This document shows, piece by piece, positions 21,460 through 33,484 of a stretch of 64,000 bases of DNA; the first letter of the stretch is position 1; the number at the start of each line of letters is the position of its first letter. Position numbers and translations under genes: made by a program. Under the pieces are notes generated by a model that ran no database searches, was not told the DNA's origin, and saw nothing but the letters and a program-made list of their open reading frames with translations. Source of the DNA: Hemileia vastatrix (lineage: Eukaryota; Basidiomycota; Pucciniomycetes; Pucciniales; Zaghouaniaceae); NCBI GenBank assembly GCA_030280995.1, contig JASXTE010000013.1:9641001-9705000 (forward strand). The letters run 5' to 3'.

Positions 21460-22548
21460 TGTGGTCTTCCATCGTAGGAGAAGCCCTTTGTTTCTCTATT
21501 TGTTGTTGTTTTGATATGTCTTAAATGGCATTGTTTAATAATTGGGTGTTTTTTCTGGATTTATTCGGCAAATATTGAGACTTCTGGAATGTGGGTACTA
21601 CCATTGGATAGCCCCAGTTTTTCTCTATATTTTATGTCATAATGACATTTTTCAGATTTTAAGTATTAAAGGGATTTTTTATCATTTTTCTTTTAAAAAG
21701 ATAGCTGTTTAATTTTGTTTTTTGCGTTTTACGGGCTTATCTTAAGTCTTAGGGTTAAGTGCTAAGTACCATTAGAATGAGCTAATTTTTCTCTACATTT
21801 TATGTTCCAATGTTGTTATAGCCTAATTGTGTGTTTTAGAGGTTTTAGTAGTTGTAGTAGATTTTTCTAAGTATTTTGGGTATTTTTGGAGGTTTTCAGT
21901 GGTGTCTGGCTTCAGGATGGTCTGGCCACATCAGGAAGACCTCTTAACATTGGGCGGACCACCCGCCTTGGTGCTAGAAGGCTGGGAAGCGTTTCTAGAG
22001 GGGCTTTATGCAATTTGGTGCTCAAGAACACCAAATACGTTGGTGTGCATGGGCTTTTAGAGAGTGGTCTGTGTGTAAATAGTGAAAAAGACATTTTGGG
22101 GCAACTTAGTTATTATAAAACCATCTGGAGGTTATATCCTTGTTCCTCACTCAGTTTTCACTGTTTTTTGGCCACAATTGGCTGTTTTTGTTGCAAGGTG
22201 AGTTCTTCATTTAACTTAACTTGGAAACTAGTCTCCCTGGTATAGTCTTGTAAGCTATATCAAGTATTATTGCTGTCTCTGGTGTGGAATTTCAGCCTAC
22301 ATTAAGTATTATTTCTTTCTCTGATGTGGACATTGGTCAACATTTCAGTTCTTTGGTTTGGTAGTCTGTCTCGAGACTACTTTATTGGCTGATCAGGCAG
22401 TCAAGTGTGTTGGAAAAAGGGCTTAAGAAAACAGGAAACAATTTACTGTAGCAGGTAAATCTCACTTTATTTTTCTAAAGGTACAGGTGATTTTCTCTCT
22501 GGTTTTTCTCCAACTCCCCTGGTCAAGGCCTATAGATAGTACTATAGG
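21460..22548 (+). repeat. 3' LTR of element L (main part)
   Basis: Begins TGTGGTCTTCC and continues after element B at 31084-31093, ending TCTACA. About 1,099 bp in all. It holds no gene; reading frames such as 21886-22245 are chance. Confidence 0.8.
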
Positions 22549-23354
22549 TGTCGGTGGTACCCTTGGTCAAGAAGATAAATTGGGAGATCCTACGAGGTTT
22601 CAAGTGGATTTATTGGACTCAAAAGTAACACTGTATGTATTTTCTTTAATCTTTAGATTACTTTACTCAAATAATAAAAGGTAGAGTTTTAATTATTATT
22701 ATTATTAATGAGTTAGAACTATGTAATTGTAAGTACTAAAAACAATAATAAATAGTAATAAATATTTAAGTGTAGTAATAGTTTTAATAATGTAAGTAAG
22801 TAATAATGAATGAAAAGTACAAAAAGAGAGGGCCTTTTATATGCAAAATATGAGAAATAAAGACATGGAGTTAACACCACCTGATACAAGGGTGTGAGAA
22901 AAAAGAAACTAAATAAAGAGTGTATGTGAAATAATAAAAGATATACTAAATAGTGCATAAATAAAAGGTATCATTTTATTTGAAATAAAAATTAGAATCC
23001 CTTGGTCCATCACATTTAGTACAAAAAACATTTGATTTAAAATGGAGATTCAACAAAATATAAATAAAGGAGTTTGAAAAGTTTCTTCTTTTTATATTTT
23101 ATATAATTTTTAATACTATTTTTACTTCCTCTCATCTGTATTATTGAGAACAGTGTTAGGGAGTAAAAATGTGTGTGACAATTACTTATTTTTATTAATT
23201 ATTTACATTACTTATTGTACTTACCTAGTTATTTGTAAGTAATACATAAGTATTTTAATAAATAATTAATTATTAATAAGGATTAAAAGGTGTGGCTTCA
23301 TCTCAGTAAGATAATTAATTATTTTACTGGGTAAGTCTAGTAGCCTGGCTGATA
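22549..23354 (-). repeat. 3' LTR of element B
   Basis: 806 bp. The last bases read GATA instead of GACA. Confidence 0.87.
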
Positions 23355-23388
23355 CTCACTCACTCTAAAAAAAAATATTAAAAAAATG

Positions 23389-26300
23389 CTATAATTTTTT
23401 CTTTTTATACTTCTTTAGTAGAGTAGGAAGATTAGATATCTCCTTCCCAGGTATCCAAGAATCATATTCAGATGATTTATTCTTGAATCTCAATAAATAT
23501 TTTGTACCTTTTTCAGCAGTGACTATTCTGTCATTCAGAATCTTATCAATTTCTGCTGTCTTAGTGATTTCATTAGGGGTTTTCTTGGGTCTTCCCCTCC
23601 TTTTTGGAAATAAATCACTATTGGATGTGTAAGGTTTCAAAAGAGATATTGGAAAAACAGGATGTTTTCTGTCATATGGAGAATACAAAATAACTTCAAC
23701 TGCATTATCACCAACAATTCTTCTTACAACAAATGCACCAACAAATGGGTCTTTCAATTTGTTATTACCTTGTAAATTGAAGTGGACTGTAGAAATCAAC
23801 ACCTCATCACCCTTTTTAAAAGTGTATTCTTTATGGGATTTTTCCCATCTCTTCTTCTCATATTCAAATGATTTTTCAATACATTTTTGAGCATGACTTC
23901 TGCAAAGTTGTTGCATTTGAAGAAAAGATTTCACACCAGGATTTAAATCCAATTTAGGTATTTTTTTATTGAGAATTTGGGCAGGAGTATTTGGAACATA
24001 TCCAAGCCAGATCTCAAAAGGTTTTCTTTGAGTAACAGAATGAACAGTGCTATTATAAGCAAATTACAACCCAGGCAGTAAGGTAACCCAATCATGAGTG
24101 AATCTGTCATTGTCTTTATACTCAAGGCCAAAGGCACAGTAACTTCTTATCATGTCATCTAGAGTCTGAATCATTCTTTCAGCTAATCCATAAGTCTGAG
24201 GGTGATAGGCAGTAGATAGTTTCAGATCACAACCACAAACATCCATCAGAGACATCCAAAATTAAGAAGTAAATTTAGGGTCTCTGTCAGAGATTATGGC
24301 TTTAGGAAAACCAGCAGTATTAAACTTATGAGACCACCATAAGAAAGCTAATTCTTTAGTGGAAACATCCTTGTGAGTAGGGATAAATTTACACATTTTG
24401 GTTAATCTGTCCACAATAACCCAACAAGAGTTATAACTGTCTTTTCCAGCAATAGGTAATCCTGTTACAAAATCCATGTTTATTATCTTCCATGGTGCAT
24501 CAGGAGGTTCATTATGTTGCATTAATCCAGCTCTCTTACCAGTCAATCTTTTTGATTTTTGGAAAGATTCACAAGATTCAACATATAATTTGGCATCTTC
24601 AGACATATTAAACCACCAAGCAGTGTTTTTAATTCTGATCATTGTTTTTTCAAGATAAAAGTATCCAGCTAATATGTCATCATGAAAAATTTTCAATATG
24701 ATTTCTTTCATAGAAGAAGGAATAAAAATGACATTACTCAACTTTATTCTATAATATAGATATCCTTCATCAATTGAAAAGTTTCCTTTCTCCAAAGCCT
24801 TTTGGTACTTTGTTGGAAGGGTTTTAATTAATGCTTGTATTGAAGCATTCTTTGGATCATTTAATATGGTGCATAACTTTTTCAAGTCAGTGTCCTTATC
24901 ATATGAATCCAGAGTAAGCTGTAATAGCTCTTCCTCCATATCAACCACATATATCCCATAAATATGAATAATTTCATCCTCAGGATCATAAGCTGGATTA
25001 GAGTCATTATTTGGTAAAGGTAACCTAGATAACATATCCACATTTGAGTGAACAATACCAGCCCTATGAATAATTGTCATTCTCCCTCTGTATTCCTGAA
25101 CAGCTAACTGCCATCTGAACATATGCCTGTTAGGTGTTTTCAAGTTTAAAAGGGATTTAACTGCACTGCAGTCAGTGACAAGTTCAAATTTCTGGTAATC
25201 TAGGTAATAATGTAGCTTTTCTAGAGCCCATACTATGGCTAAATATTCAAGCTGAGTGGCACCATATTTCAATTCACTATTTCTCAAGGTTCTTGAAATA
25301 TAAAAAATTAATACTTCTGATACTTTATCATTCATCACTTGTTTTTGATGGAGGGAAGCACCAAGACCAATAAAACTGGTGTCAGTGTAAAAAAAAAATG
25401 GTTGATTAAAGTCAGGTAAAGCAAGAATTATTGCTGACATCAAACAGTTTTTCATAGTGTCAAAATCTCGCTGTCTTTCACTATTCCAGACAAAAGCAAA
25501 ATCCTTTCTAGTCAGTTGGGTAAGGGGTAAAGCTATGACTTGGTAATTTTTAATATACTGTCTATAGTATCCACACATTCCCAAAAAACTCTGGAGCTCT
25601 CTAACCATGATAGGAGCCTTCACCTGCTGTATAGCTGCCACTTTTTTTTGGTCAACACATATCTGTAACCCTGAAACAACATAACCCAGCACTTTTAAGG
25701 AATGAAAACCAAATTTACATTTCTTCAAAGCAAGTGTCATATTTATTTCATCCATTTTAAGGAACACTTTACACAGGTGGCTGAGATGGTCCTCAAATAG
25801 TTTTGAGAATATAATGATATCATCAATATAAACCATCAGCCAACCTTCAATCATCTCCTGATGGAATGTGTTATCCATAACTTTTTGAAAAATTGAAGGG
25901 GCATTTTTAGGACCAAATGGCATCCTAAAATACTTATAAATACACATATGAGTAGCAATCATCAGAAAAATCTGGGAATTCCTCTCAACTGGTACCTGGT
26001 GATATCCCTTGTTACCATTCAAGCAGCTCATATATTTAGCACCTTGTAAGGTAGCATGTATAGAGCTAATTCTAGGTAAAGGGTAGATATCATCAACAGT
26101 ATAAGTGTTTAGTGCTCTATAATCACCACATAACCTGGCTTTATCTTTCTCATAAGAAATTAGGACAGGTGAGATAACACAATATTTAGGTGTTTCAACT
26201 ACCTTTTCAATAATATTCATTTTAAAAGGGTAGAGATATTGTCTTCAATATCTTTTCTCTTTGTGGGAGAAGCAGGATAAGGCTTCTTATTTAAGCTAGG

Positions 26301-26849
26301 TGGTATATCAGTTAATGGACATGACAATGAGAGTTTTATTTCTTCTTTAACTAATTACAGTTCATGTGACCCATGAGAAAAGGACATAGGAAATGACTTT
26401 ATCAAGTTAATTATGGAATCTTTATCCTCACCAGAAAGTTGTTCTCCAAAAGAAGCATTGTCAATTTAAGACATAAGAGCATGCATTTCCTTTGTAGACC
26501 TTCCTATATATTGAATCACAGAATTAAATGTGTTCAATTCTGGTTTTAACAATTTTTTGGGGGAGGAAATCTTAAATTTTCTCTTCCCATTTATCCCCAT
26601 TGTGAAGCATTGATTTGAAGGATCTAATTTTATGCCATATTTGGTTAAAATTTCATTTCCTATGATAAACCAACTGCTTAAATTATCATTTTTCATGACA
26701 ACAAAATCACAAATAGCTCTTACAAAACCATAGTTATATTTAAAAAACACTGTGGCTTTGTATTTACCAATGGGTGACAAAACAGAGCCATAACCTCTCC
26801 AATTTTCAGAAATGATAGGCATCAGTTTTGATTTATAGTCTTGATCCAC
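23389..26849 (-). pseudogene. pol: Pol of element B: protease, RT, RNase H, integrase, broken
   Basis: The protease end is in 26849-26466, stopped by TAA at 26466-26468, the same place as in A. RT and RNase H are in 26220-24262, about 650 residues. They include RLCGDYRALNTYTVDDIYPL, the active site VYIDDIIIFSK, FLGMCGYYRQYI, a DTSFIGLGASL RNase H start and YGATQLEYL. The integrase zinc site and first catalytic part (VDRLTKMCKFIP, IISDRDPKF) lie in the same frame. A stop at 24262 splits integrase. The E-containing block (HPQTYGLAERMIQ, with Y replacing the usual D) is at 24255-24064, and the C-terminal part with RRGRPKK and PGKEISNLPTLL at 23952-23389. Related to the rust/basidiomycete Ty3 lineage of A. 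Several stops make it inactive. Confidence 0.88.
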
Positions 26850-26918
26850 TGAAGCAAGTGATTTTTCAGATACTACACTTCCTCCAGCTCCAGAATCCAG
26901 AACAACTTCAATGCTGGT

Positions 26919-29424
26919 TCAATTGATCAAGACTGGTGCTTTGAGAGGGGCAATAACAATTGAGCTATCCTCAATGTTCCTTATGTTCTCAGCATTCTCA
27001 ACTGGAGATAAATAATTATTATCAATATCAATAGAATTTAAATAATGAATATCTTCTTCCAGCATCAAGATTTCTTGTTGAGATTCATATGAAATATTGC
27101 TGGCACAATCACTTGAAGTATCATCCAGTTCTTTTGTGTCATCAGCCTTCTCCTCAGTTTGTTCAACAAGATTTATCCTCTTGCCACCAACATAGCCTTT
27201 CTTCCAAGGCTTGTTGCACTTGAAGCAAGTGTTTGTTGCATACTTTTTTTGTGAAACAGGGGCAGAAGGTTTACCAACCTTTTCCAGAGGTTTCTGTTGG
27301 TAAGTGGAGGGTTTCTCCAATGGGGTCCTAGGAATGAATTTTCTGGCATCATACTTGTTGTTTAGAAGGATCTCATTGCAAGTATTAATGAAAGAAGAAG
27401 GTTCTCTGGAGAACTCAGTCCTAGCCACTATCAAGTCTCTCAAAGACATTGGCAATTTATAAAGGATCCTGTCCTTCAATAACTTAAACTCCATATTTGG
27501 GTCCATTGCCCTCAAAATTTTTACAAGTTTCATAAAGAACTCAATAGTTTTATCAGTAAAAGAGCTGTATCTAGTTTCCTCATACTGCCTTTGTTGAGCC
27601 ATCCTGAACTTGGAGCCAAAAAATTGTGCTTTAATCAATTTTTCAAATCTTCCCATGAGTAGTCATTCCTATCCAGGAGAACAGATTCATACCACATTAT
27701 AGCAAAATTGGTAAACAAAGAAATTAACTTAGACACAATTTCCTCATTTGGGAGTTTATAAGAATTTTTCAAAGTATCAATTCTGTAAATGAATTGCTGC
27801 CAATCAGAAAAAGAATCACCATCAAATGTTGGGTACTGGTCATGTTTTGGCCAATTATTATGATTTGAAGGAGCCTACATAGTATTAGCTTGTTTCTGAG
27901 TAAGAATAAGCTGTAACTTCTCCAATTTTGCAGTAATCTTATTTTTTAATACTTCTGTAGAAGATCCTGGTGCATCATCAATTTTTGATGGAAACTCAGT
28001 GGTATCAACAGGCATTTCTGAATCTAATTTTACTTTAGATGAACTAGAAACAGGTAAAATTGCTGAATCCTGTACCATATGTTCCTTCAAAGTAGTTTCA
28101 GAATATTGTTGATCATTAAAAAATGAATTCAAATTTTCTTCAATGCTTGTTAGTCTGGTTTTTACTCTTGGAAGACTAGATAAACTCTCATTGATTGTTG
28201 CAAATGATAACTGTGTTTTATTTTGAAAAGATAAATAATGATCACTCAATCTTTTCAGGTTCATCTTATCTACCTCTAGCTCCAGACAACAGTTAGATAC
28301 AGAATCTTTTAATTTAGACAAATCATTTTTGATATTTTGCCATAAAGCAACTTTCTTTTCATGGGTTGCTTTGTAATGAAACAAATCATCAGAAACTCTC
28401 TGTAACTCACTCCTCAATGCTTGATAACCCTTTTCAGTTAAGAAACTATTATATTTCTGAGTCAATTGAATGTTGTTCATTGTATGATTTTTTTTAGCAA
28501 TAATATCCCTCAAATATTCATCATTAATGTTAGCTACATCTGGAGTGTTTCTCAATAAGGAAACAGAGTAACTTTCCAGATTCTCATAAAGCTCAGGCTC
28601 AAGTGTTTCATCAATAATAGACATATCAAGATTTATCATTGAAGTAGCAATTAGAACTAAAGGATTAGACACATTTGAAATTTGAGAAATTTGTCTACTG
28701 TTCTCAGCCTCTACAGGTCTCACAGTCTCATTTCCTCTTCCAGAATTACCTGAAGGAACTGAATCAGTTACAAGAAATGGTACTTGAGATTCGATAGAGG
28801 GGCTTACCATGGCTTGGGAAACAATTGGATGTGGTTGTTCTTTCTCCTTCTTCCTCCTTGATAGCGACGAGGAGGTGTTGGATTGAACTGATTTGTTCTT
28901 GAAGGACCTGCCTGAGGTGCTTGTTGCTGTTGCTGTTGGGAAAGATAATCCCAATGGGTGTTCAGCCAATCCCACTGCCACTTTGAGACTTTCACCTTTT
29001 CTTGTTGCTGGGGGGCCAATTGTGGAAGGGCTTTTGGAGGAGCATGTTTCTTCTTCTCTTGAAGAAAAGACTCAATTTTTCTTACCATGTCTTCTAGACA
29101 GTCTATCTTTGACCTCAGCTTGAGGTTTTCTGTCCTCAACTCCTTGATGTGAGTAGAGAGATTTTTACCTGCTGGTTTAAGGAAATCTATTATATATTGA
29201 AGCCTTTGGGAAGCTGTTCTGGGGGGTTTATTGAAGGTTTTCGTTCCTGGGTATTTGTCTCTACCAGAATCTCCACTTCCTCCATTTCCATATCCTGATT
29301 GGTTCAATGATTTATTAATTTGAGTTAATTGTGTGGTTAAAGGAGAACTCACAGAAGTAGCCTCATCATAATCAACCAGATCCAGTTCATCTTCACATGC
29401 AGCAGAAAAACCTTGGTCAGTCAT
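26919..29424 (-). pseudogene. gag: Gag of element B, broken
   Basis: Three open stretches in different frames: 29424-28804 (N-terminus, MTDQGFSAA), 28981-27875 (Ser-rich and coiled-coil centre) and 27656-26919 (capsid-like end with LRDLIVARTEF and CFKCNKPWKKGY). The knuckle histidine found in A (GHAC) is Tyr here and the last Cys is lost. The order matches A throughout, so the product would be a long gag of 700 or so residues. The last stretch continues into the start of the protease region. Confidence 0.78.
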
Positions 29425-29520
29425 TGTTTTAAATATAACCTGAGGTGAGGGAAAGAAACAATAAGATCAATCAGTTTTATTTTTGCTTTATAATAGAAAA
29501 ATAAATAAATAAAAATATAA

Positions 29521-29815
29521 AACTCCTCGGGATAAAAATCAAATTAAAATAATAATAAATTATTTATTACTTCAAACTAATCTTATAACCAGGATTTACA
29601 AGAAATCAACTGAAGAAATAAAAATAATTTTTAATTTAACAAATAAATTTATGATGATTATCAGAATTTAATTCAACTGAAGGATATTTAATTACCAGGA
29701 CTCAATGTCAACTGAAATAATTTAGTATAGTTTTATTTTTTATTAATTAAAAAAATTTTATTGTCAGGAAAATTTTTCAACTGGAACAAAAAAAAATATC
29801 TTAATTTATCAGGAC
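29521..29815 (+). repeat. Variable-stem hairpin array in the gag leader of B
   Basis: Counterpart of 16265-16757. Clear units are GATTT/AAATC + AACTG (29593-29612), GAAT/ATTC + AACTG (29664-29679), GAC/GTC + AACTG (29699-29714) and GAAAA/TTTTC + AACTG (29768-29783). The stems differ from those of A, yet pairing and the AACTG end are kept. The rest of the leader to 30271 holds the tRNA-like fragment (30103-30130) and no gene. Confidence 0.65.
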
Positions 29816-30271
29816 AAATTCAACTGAAAATTACAATTAATTTTAAAAAAAAATAAAAATTTATTACTTCTAGGACTAAGAACACAATTGCTCTATCTTT
29901 TTCAACTAGGAAAATAAATAAAAAATAATAATTTCAATTTACCAGACACCTCCCTGTGTGAAATGAGCAATTTAATGCCACTTACAGAGTGCTGAGTAAA
30001 AGGAAATACGTAGAGTAAGAAGAGTGCAAAGTGAACCACAAATAGTAATCTATAATTACCACAAAATATATAACTATTAGTTAGTATATAAGCCTGAGTT
30101 TTGGAGCGTGGTTCAATTCCCATTTGCAGCAAAATAATAAGTCACGTGATGTATGACGTTTGTCGTTTTCATCATCCACTTGTTTTTATAGGTACCTCAA
30201 TTGAGATGGTCCCACGGTCTCTGATCCTCAAGATAACAATGCAATGTCAACAATTCTGAAAGGCTCCCAAC

Positions 30272-31078
30272 TGTCGGTGGTCCCCTTGGTCTAGGAGATA
30301 AATTGGGAGGTCCTACGAGGTTTCAAGTGGATTTATTGGACTCAAAAGTAACACGGTACGTATTTTCTTTAATCTTTTGATTACTTTACTCAAAAAATAA
30401 GAGGTAGAGTTTTAATTATTATTATTATTAATGAGTTAGAACTATGTAATTGTAAGTACTAAAAACAATAATAAATAGTAATAAATATTTAAGTGTAGTA
30501 ATAGTTTTCATAATGTAAGTAAGTAATAATGAATGAAAAGTACAAAAAGAGAGGGCCTTTTATTTGCAAAAATATGAGAAATAAAGACATGGAGTTAACA
30601 CCACCTGATACAAGGGTGTGAGAAAAAAGAAACTAAATAAATAGTGTATGTGAAATAATAAAAGATATACTAAATAGTGCATAAATAAAAGGTATCATTT
30701 TATTTGAAATAAAAATTAGAATCCCTTGGTCCATCACATTTAGTACAAAAAACATTTGATTTAAAATGGAGATTCAACAAAATATAAATAAAGGAGTTTG
30801 AAAAGTTTCTTCTTTTTATATTTTATATAATTTTTAATACTATTTTTACTTCCTCTCATCTGTATTATTGAGCACAGTGTTAGGGAGTAAAAATGTGTGT
30901 GACAATTACTTATTTTTATTAATTATTTACATTACTTATTGTACTTACCTAGTTATTTGTAAGTAATACATAAGTAGTTTAATAAATAATTAATTATTAA
31001 TAAGGATTAAAAGGCGTGGCTTCATCTCAGTAAGATAATTAGTTATTTTACTGGGTAAGTCTAGCAGCCTGGCTGACA
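30272..31078 (-). repeat. 5' LTR of element B
   Basis: 807 bp, with a minus-strand ATAAAAGG promoter box at plus about 30556. TSD ATAGG follows directly. Confidence 0.87.
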
Positions 31079-31096
31079 ATAGGATTGTCTACACAT

Positions 31097-32178
31097 TTCA
31101 GACAGTCCTATAGTACTAGCTATAGGCCTTGACCAAAGGAGTTGGAGTAAAACTGTTGAGAAAACCCCCTGTCCCTTTTAGAAAATACCAGGTGAGATTT
31201 ATTTTCTACAGCATATAAGAAACTGTTACAATAACCCTTCTAACACACTTCTTGACTGCTTAACAAGTCAAGACAGTAGCCAACTGCAGACCATTGAGAA
31301 CCAAAAAACCAGCAATCTGAAATTCAAAAAGATTCACACCAGAAAAACAAAACACTGTGCACTTGTTGCACAGAAACAGCAATAACACTTGATTAAGGTT
31401 GCAAATCTACACCAAAGAAACCAGATGCCATAGTTGAGTTAAATAAAGAACTAAACTTGCAACCAACACAGCCAATTGCGGCCAAAAAACAGTGAAAACT
31501 GAGTGAGAAAGAATGATCTCACCTCCAGATGGTTGTATGATAATTAAAGTTTCCCCAAAATGTCTTATTCACTATTTACACACAGATCACTCTCTAAAAG
31601 CCCATGCATACCAATAAATTTAGTGTTCTTGAGCGTCAAATTGCATAAAACCCCTCTAGAAATTCTTCACAGCCTTCTAGCACCATGGCGGGCTGCCCGT
31701 CTTGAAGCAACCAGACCTCCCGGAAGTCAGAAAACCACAAAAAACCTCCAAAAAATCTCAAAATATTTAAAAAAATCCACCACAACTACTAAAACCTTTA
31801 AAACACATAATAAGACTATAAAAACATTGTGACATAAAATTTAGAGCTAAATTAGCTCTACTTAATGGTACTAAGCACCTAACCCTAAGACTTAAGGTTG
31901 GCCCATAAAACACGAAAAACAAAATTAAACAGCCATCTTTTAAAAATGAAAAGTGAGCAAATGACCCCTTAAAACTTAGAATATGAAAAATGCCAGGGGG
32001 ACATAAAAAATAGAGAACAGCCAGGGCTATCCAATGGTAGTACCCACATACCCATAGTCCCAACATTCACTTAATAAAACAAGAAAAACACCCAATTAAT
32101 TAACCAATGTCAATTAAAACATACCAGAACAGCGCCAAACAGCCCAACAAAGGCCTCCGCCAATTTTGGAAGATCACA
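31097..32178 (-). repeat. 3' LTR of element R
   Basis: About 1,082 bp. It reads TGTGATCTTCC from the right edge on the minus strand and aligns throughout with L and Q LTRs. The polypurine tract complement TACTCCCTCC follows at 32179-32188. No gene inside. Confidence 0.78.
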
Positions 32179-32259
32179 TACTCCCTCCAATTAAGAGTTT
32201 CCACATTTTCCTTCATCAAAACCACCATTTTCAGACATTTTTCAAAATCTATCTCTGAA

Positions 32260-32852
32260 ATGGGTCCCTGTCAATACTGTATTGACCATAACCTCATCTT
32301 CACCATATCACCACCAATCCATCTATACAGAACTGCTTGTTATGCCTTCTATTCCAGAAAGAAGTCTTGCTCCAGACCTGGTCCTTTATCATCTGCAACA
32401 GATTCACCTCCTCCTCAACCTGGTTCATCTTCCAGCAAAACCAAAAGATCTAAGCCTTCCATCCTGATACTCAGATTAATCAACAAGTTACACCCTTCCA
32501 AAAAGAGTGCCAATACCATCACAAACACTAGCTCTACCATAACTGGTCCTTTTGATGGTAAAACCAATACTTCTCCATACTGAAATTTAAGCTGATGAAT
32601 TTCCAGTTCATTCCCTTCCAGACAGTTATGATGACAATGTGTGAACCATTGAAACACAATACCACCCTATCAATTTCCCAAAATCAAGAACAAATTCTAA
32701 CAACTCTCTTCTCAACAAAAACATCTCATTATACACTACTTCAAATCCACTCCTGCCAAAGATCCACAGGAAATTGAGAAAAAAGACAACTCATCCACTA
32801 GTTCAAGACTAATGCTGAACACTTTGTTTCATTTCTTGATTCTCTTCTGTAA
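32260..32852 (+). pseudogene. Antisense zinc-cluster gene 1 of element R
   Basis: ATG at 32260. The first half is CQYCIDHNLIF (third Cys is Phe), a spacer of 12, then CYAFYSRKKSC (fifth Cys is Phe). The conserved basic patch KRSKPSILI follows at about residue 62. A donor GTAAAAC near 32553 and acceptor TTTCCAG near 32604 give the second exon. That exon ends at 32852 after a frame with stops and the conserved FKTNAEHF block. Three of six cluster positions are altered or doubtful, so metal binding is unlikely. Confidence 0.66.
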
Positions 32853-32910
32853 TTGATCTTGCCTGAAATTATTGACTTAGAAATAAAATAATAATAAAAT
32901 TTCCTTATTT

Positions 32911-33330
32911 TTAAGTCTTGGGGACTCATCATCATTTAATATTCTTGGGCAACTCAAAAACCCTCAGTTTATAGTCTTGGGGGACTCATCCTCATTTAAT
33001 AGTCTTGGGGGACTCAAAACCTAAATCATAAAGACAGAACCAGAGATAAAACCATTAAAGACCAAAAAAATAAACTAACATTCTAGGGTAACTGTTCTAC
33101 ATATCAGTTAGTTCATCAGTTACCCCCACACTTTTCTTAACAAAACTCAGAGACTCCCCTCTTGGATTCCCTCTTCCAGAATCTCACCAACATCAAATTA
33201 TCAGTTTATAGTCTTGAAGGACTCAACCATCAAACCATCCTCAGTTTATAGTCTTGGGGGACACTACCACTCTTCAGTTTAAAGTCTTGATGGACTGACC
33301 ACAGTGTTCAGTTTAAAGTCTTGACAAACT
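32911..33330 (-). repeat. Short hairpin array of R with central GGTAACTG hairpin
   Basis: Three units before and four after the long hairpin at 33087-33124, for example CAGTTTATAGTCTTGGGGGACT. On the minus strand each has an AGTC/GACT stem and TAAACTG tail. The array ends about 12 bp before a CATAAAAGG box (33343) and about 155 bp before the ATG of gene 2. Confidence 0.72.
33087..33124 (-). other. Conserved GGTAACTG hairpin of R
   Basis: The outer stem GGTAACTG/CAGTTACC is perfect. The inner sequence has diverged (GAACTAACTGATAT on the minus strand). Keeping the outer stem while the interior drifts favours a structural role. Confidence 0.6.
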
Positions 33331-33484
33331 CTCCACATTTTCCATAAAAGGACATAGCCAATTCCATGCAGTATACTCCACAACTTCCCTACTGAATTTC
33401 CACTTTCTCTTCATCATCTATACATCACTGATAAAAAATTTTCCTTTTATCTCTTTTCTCTTCATTGTTGTCCCCTCACAGATA

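Larger units (their letters stand above)
22549..31078 (-). mobile_element. Ty3/Gypsy element B, same family as A
   Basis: LTRs 22549-23354 and 30272-31078 begin TGTCGGTGG and end GGCTGACA (GATA in the left copy). They are flanked by a perfect ATAGG duplication (22544-22548, 31079-31083). Minus-strand coding contains gag, protease, full RT/RNase H and integrase, with at least five frame breaks. It is the more complete relative of A and keeps the RT core A has lost. It sits 10 bp from the end of L's LTR. Confidence 0.9.
1..31093 (+). mobile_element. Ty3-type retroelement L, 3' half, split by D, A, B and a MITE
   Basis: Removing the nested insertions leaves a plus-strand element collinear with the 3' half of element K (47596-61147). 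In order it holds the end of pol (1-398), hairpins, an AT-rich stretch, two antisense zinc-cluster genes, a polypurine tract (21450-21459) and a 3' LTR. The LTR runs 21460-22548 and resumes at 31084-31093, about 1,099 bp in total, close to K's 1,096 bp. The 5' half lies outside the window. The element is old: every coding part has frameshifts or stops. Insertion points are D at 980, A at 9984, the MITE at 18029 and B at 22549, each with a recognisable target duplication, although that of A has one mismatch. Confidence 0.8.
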
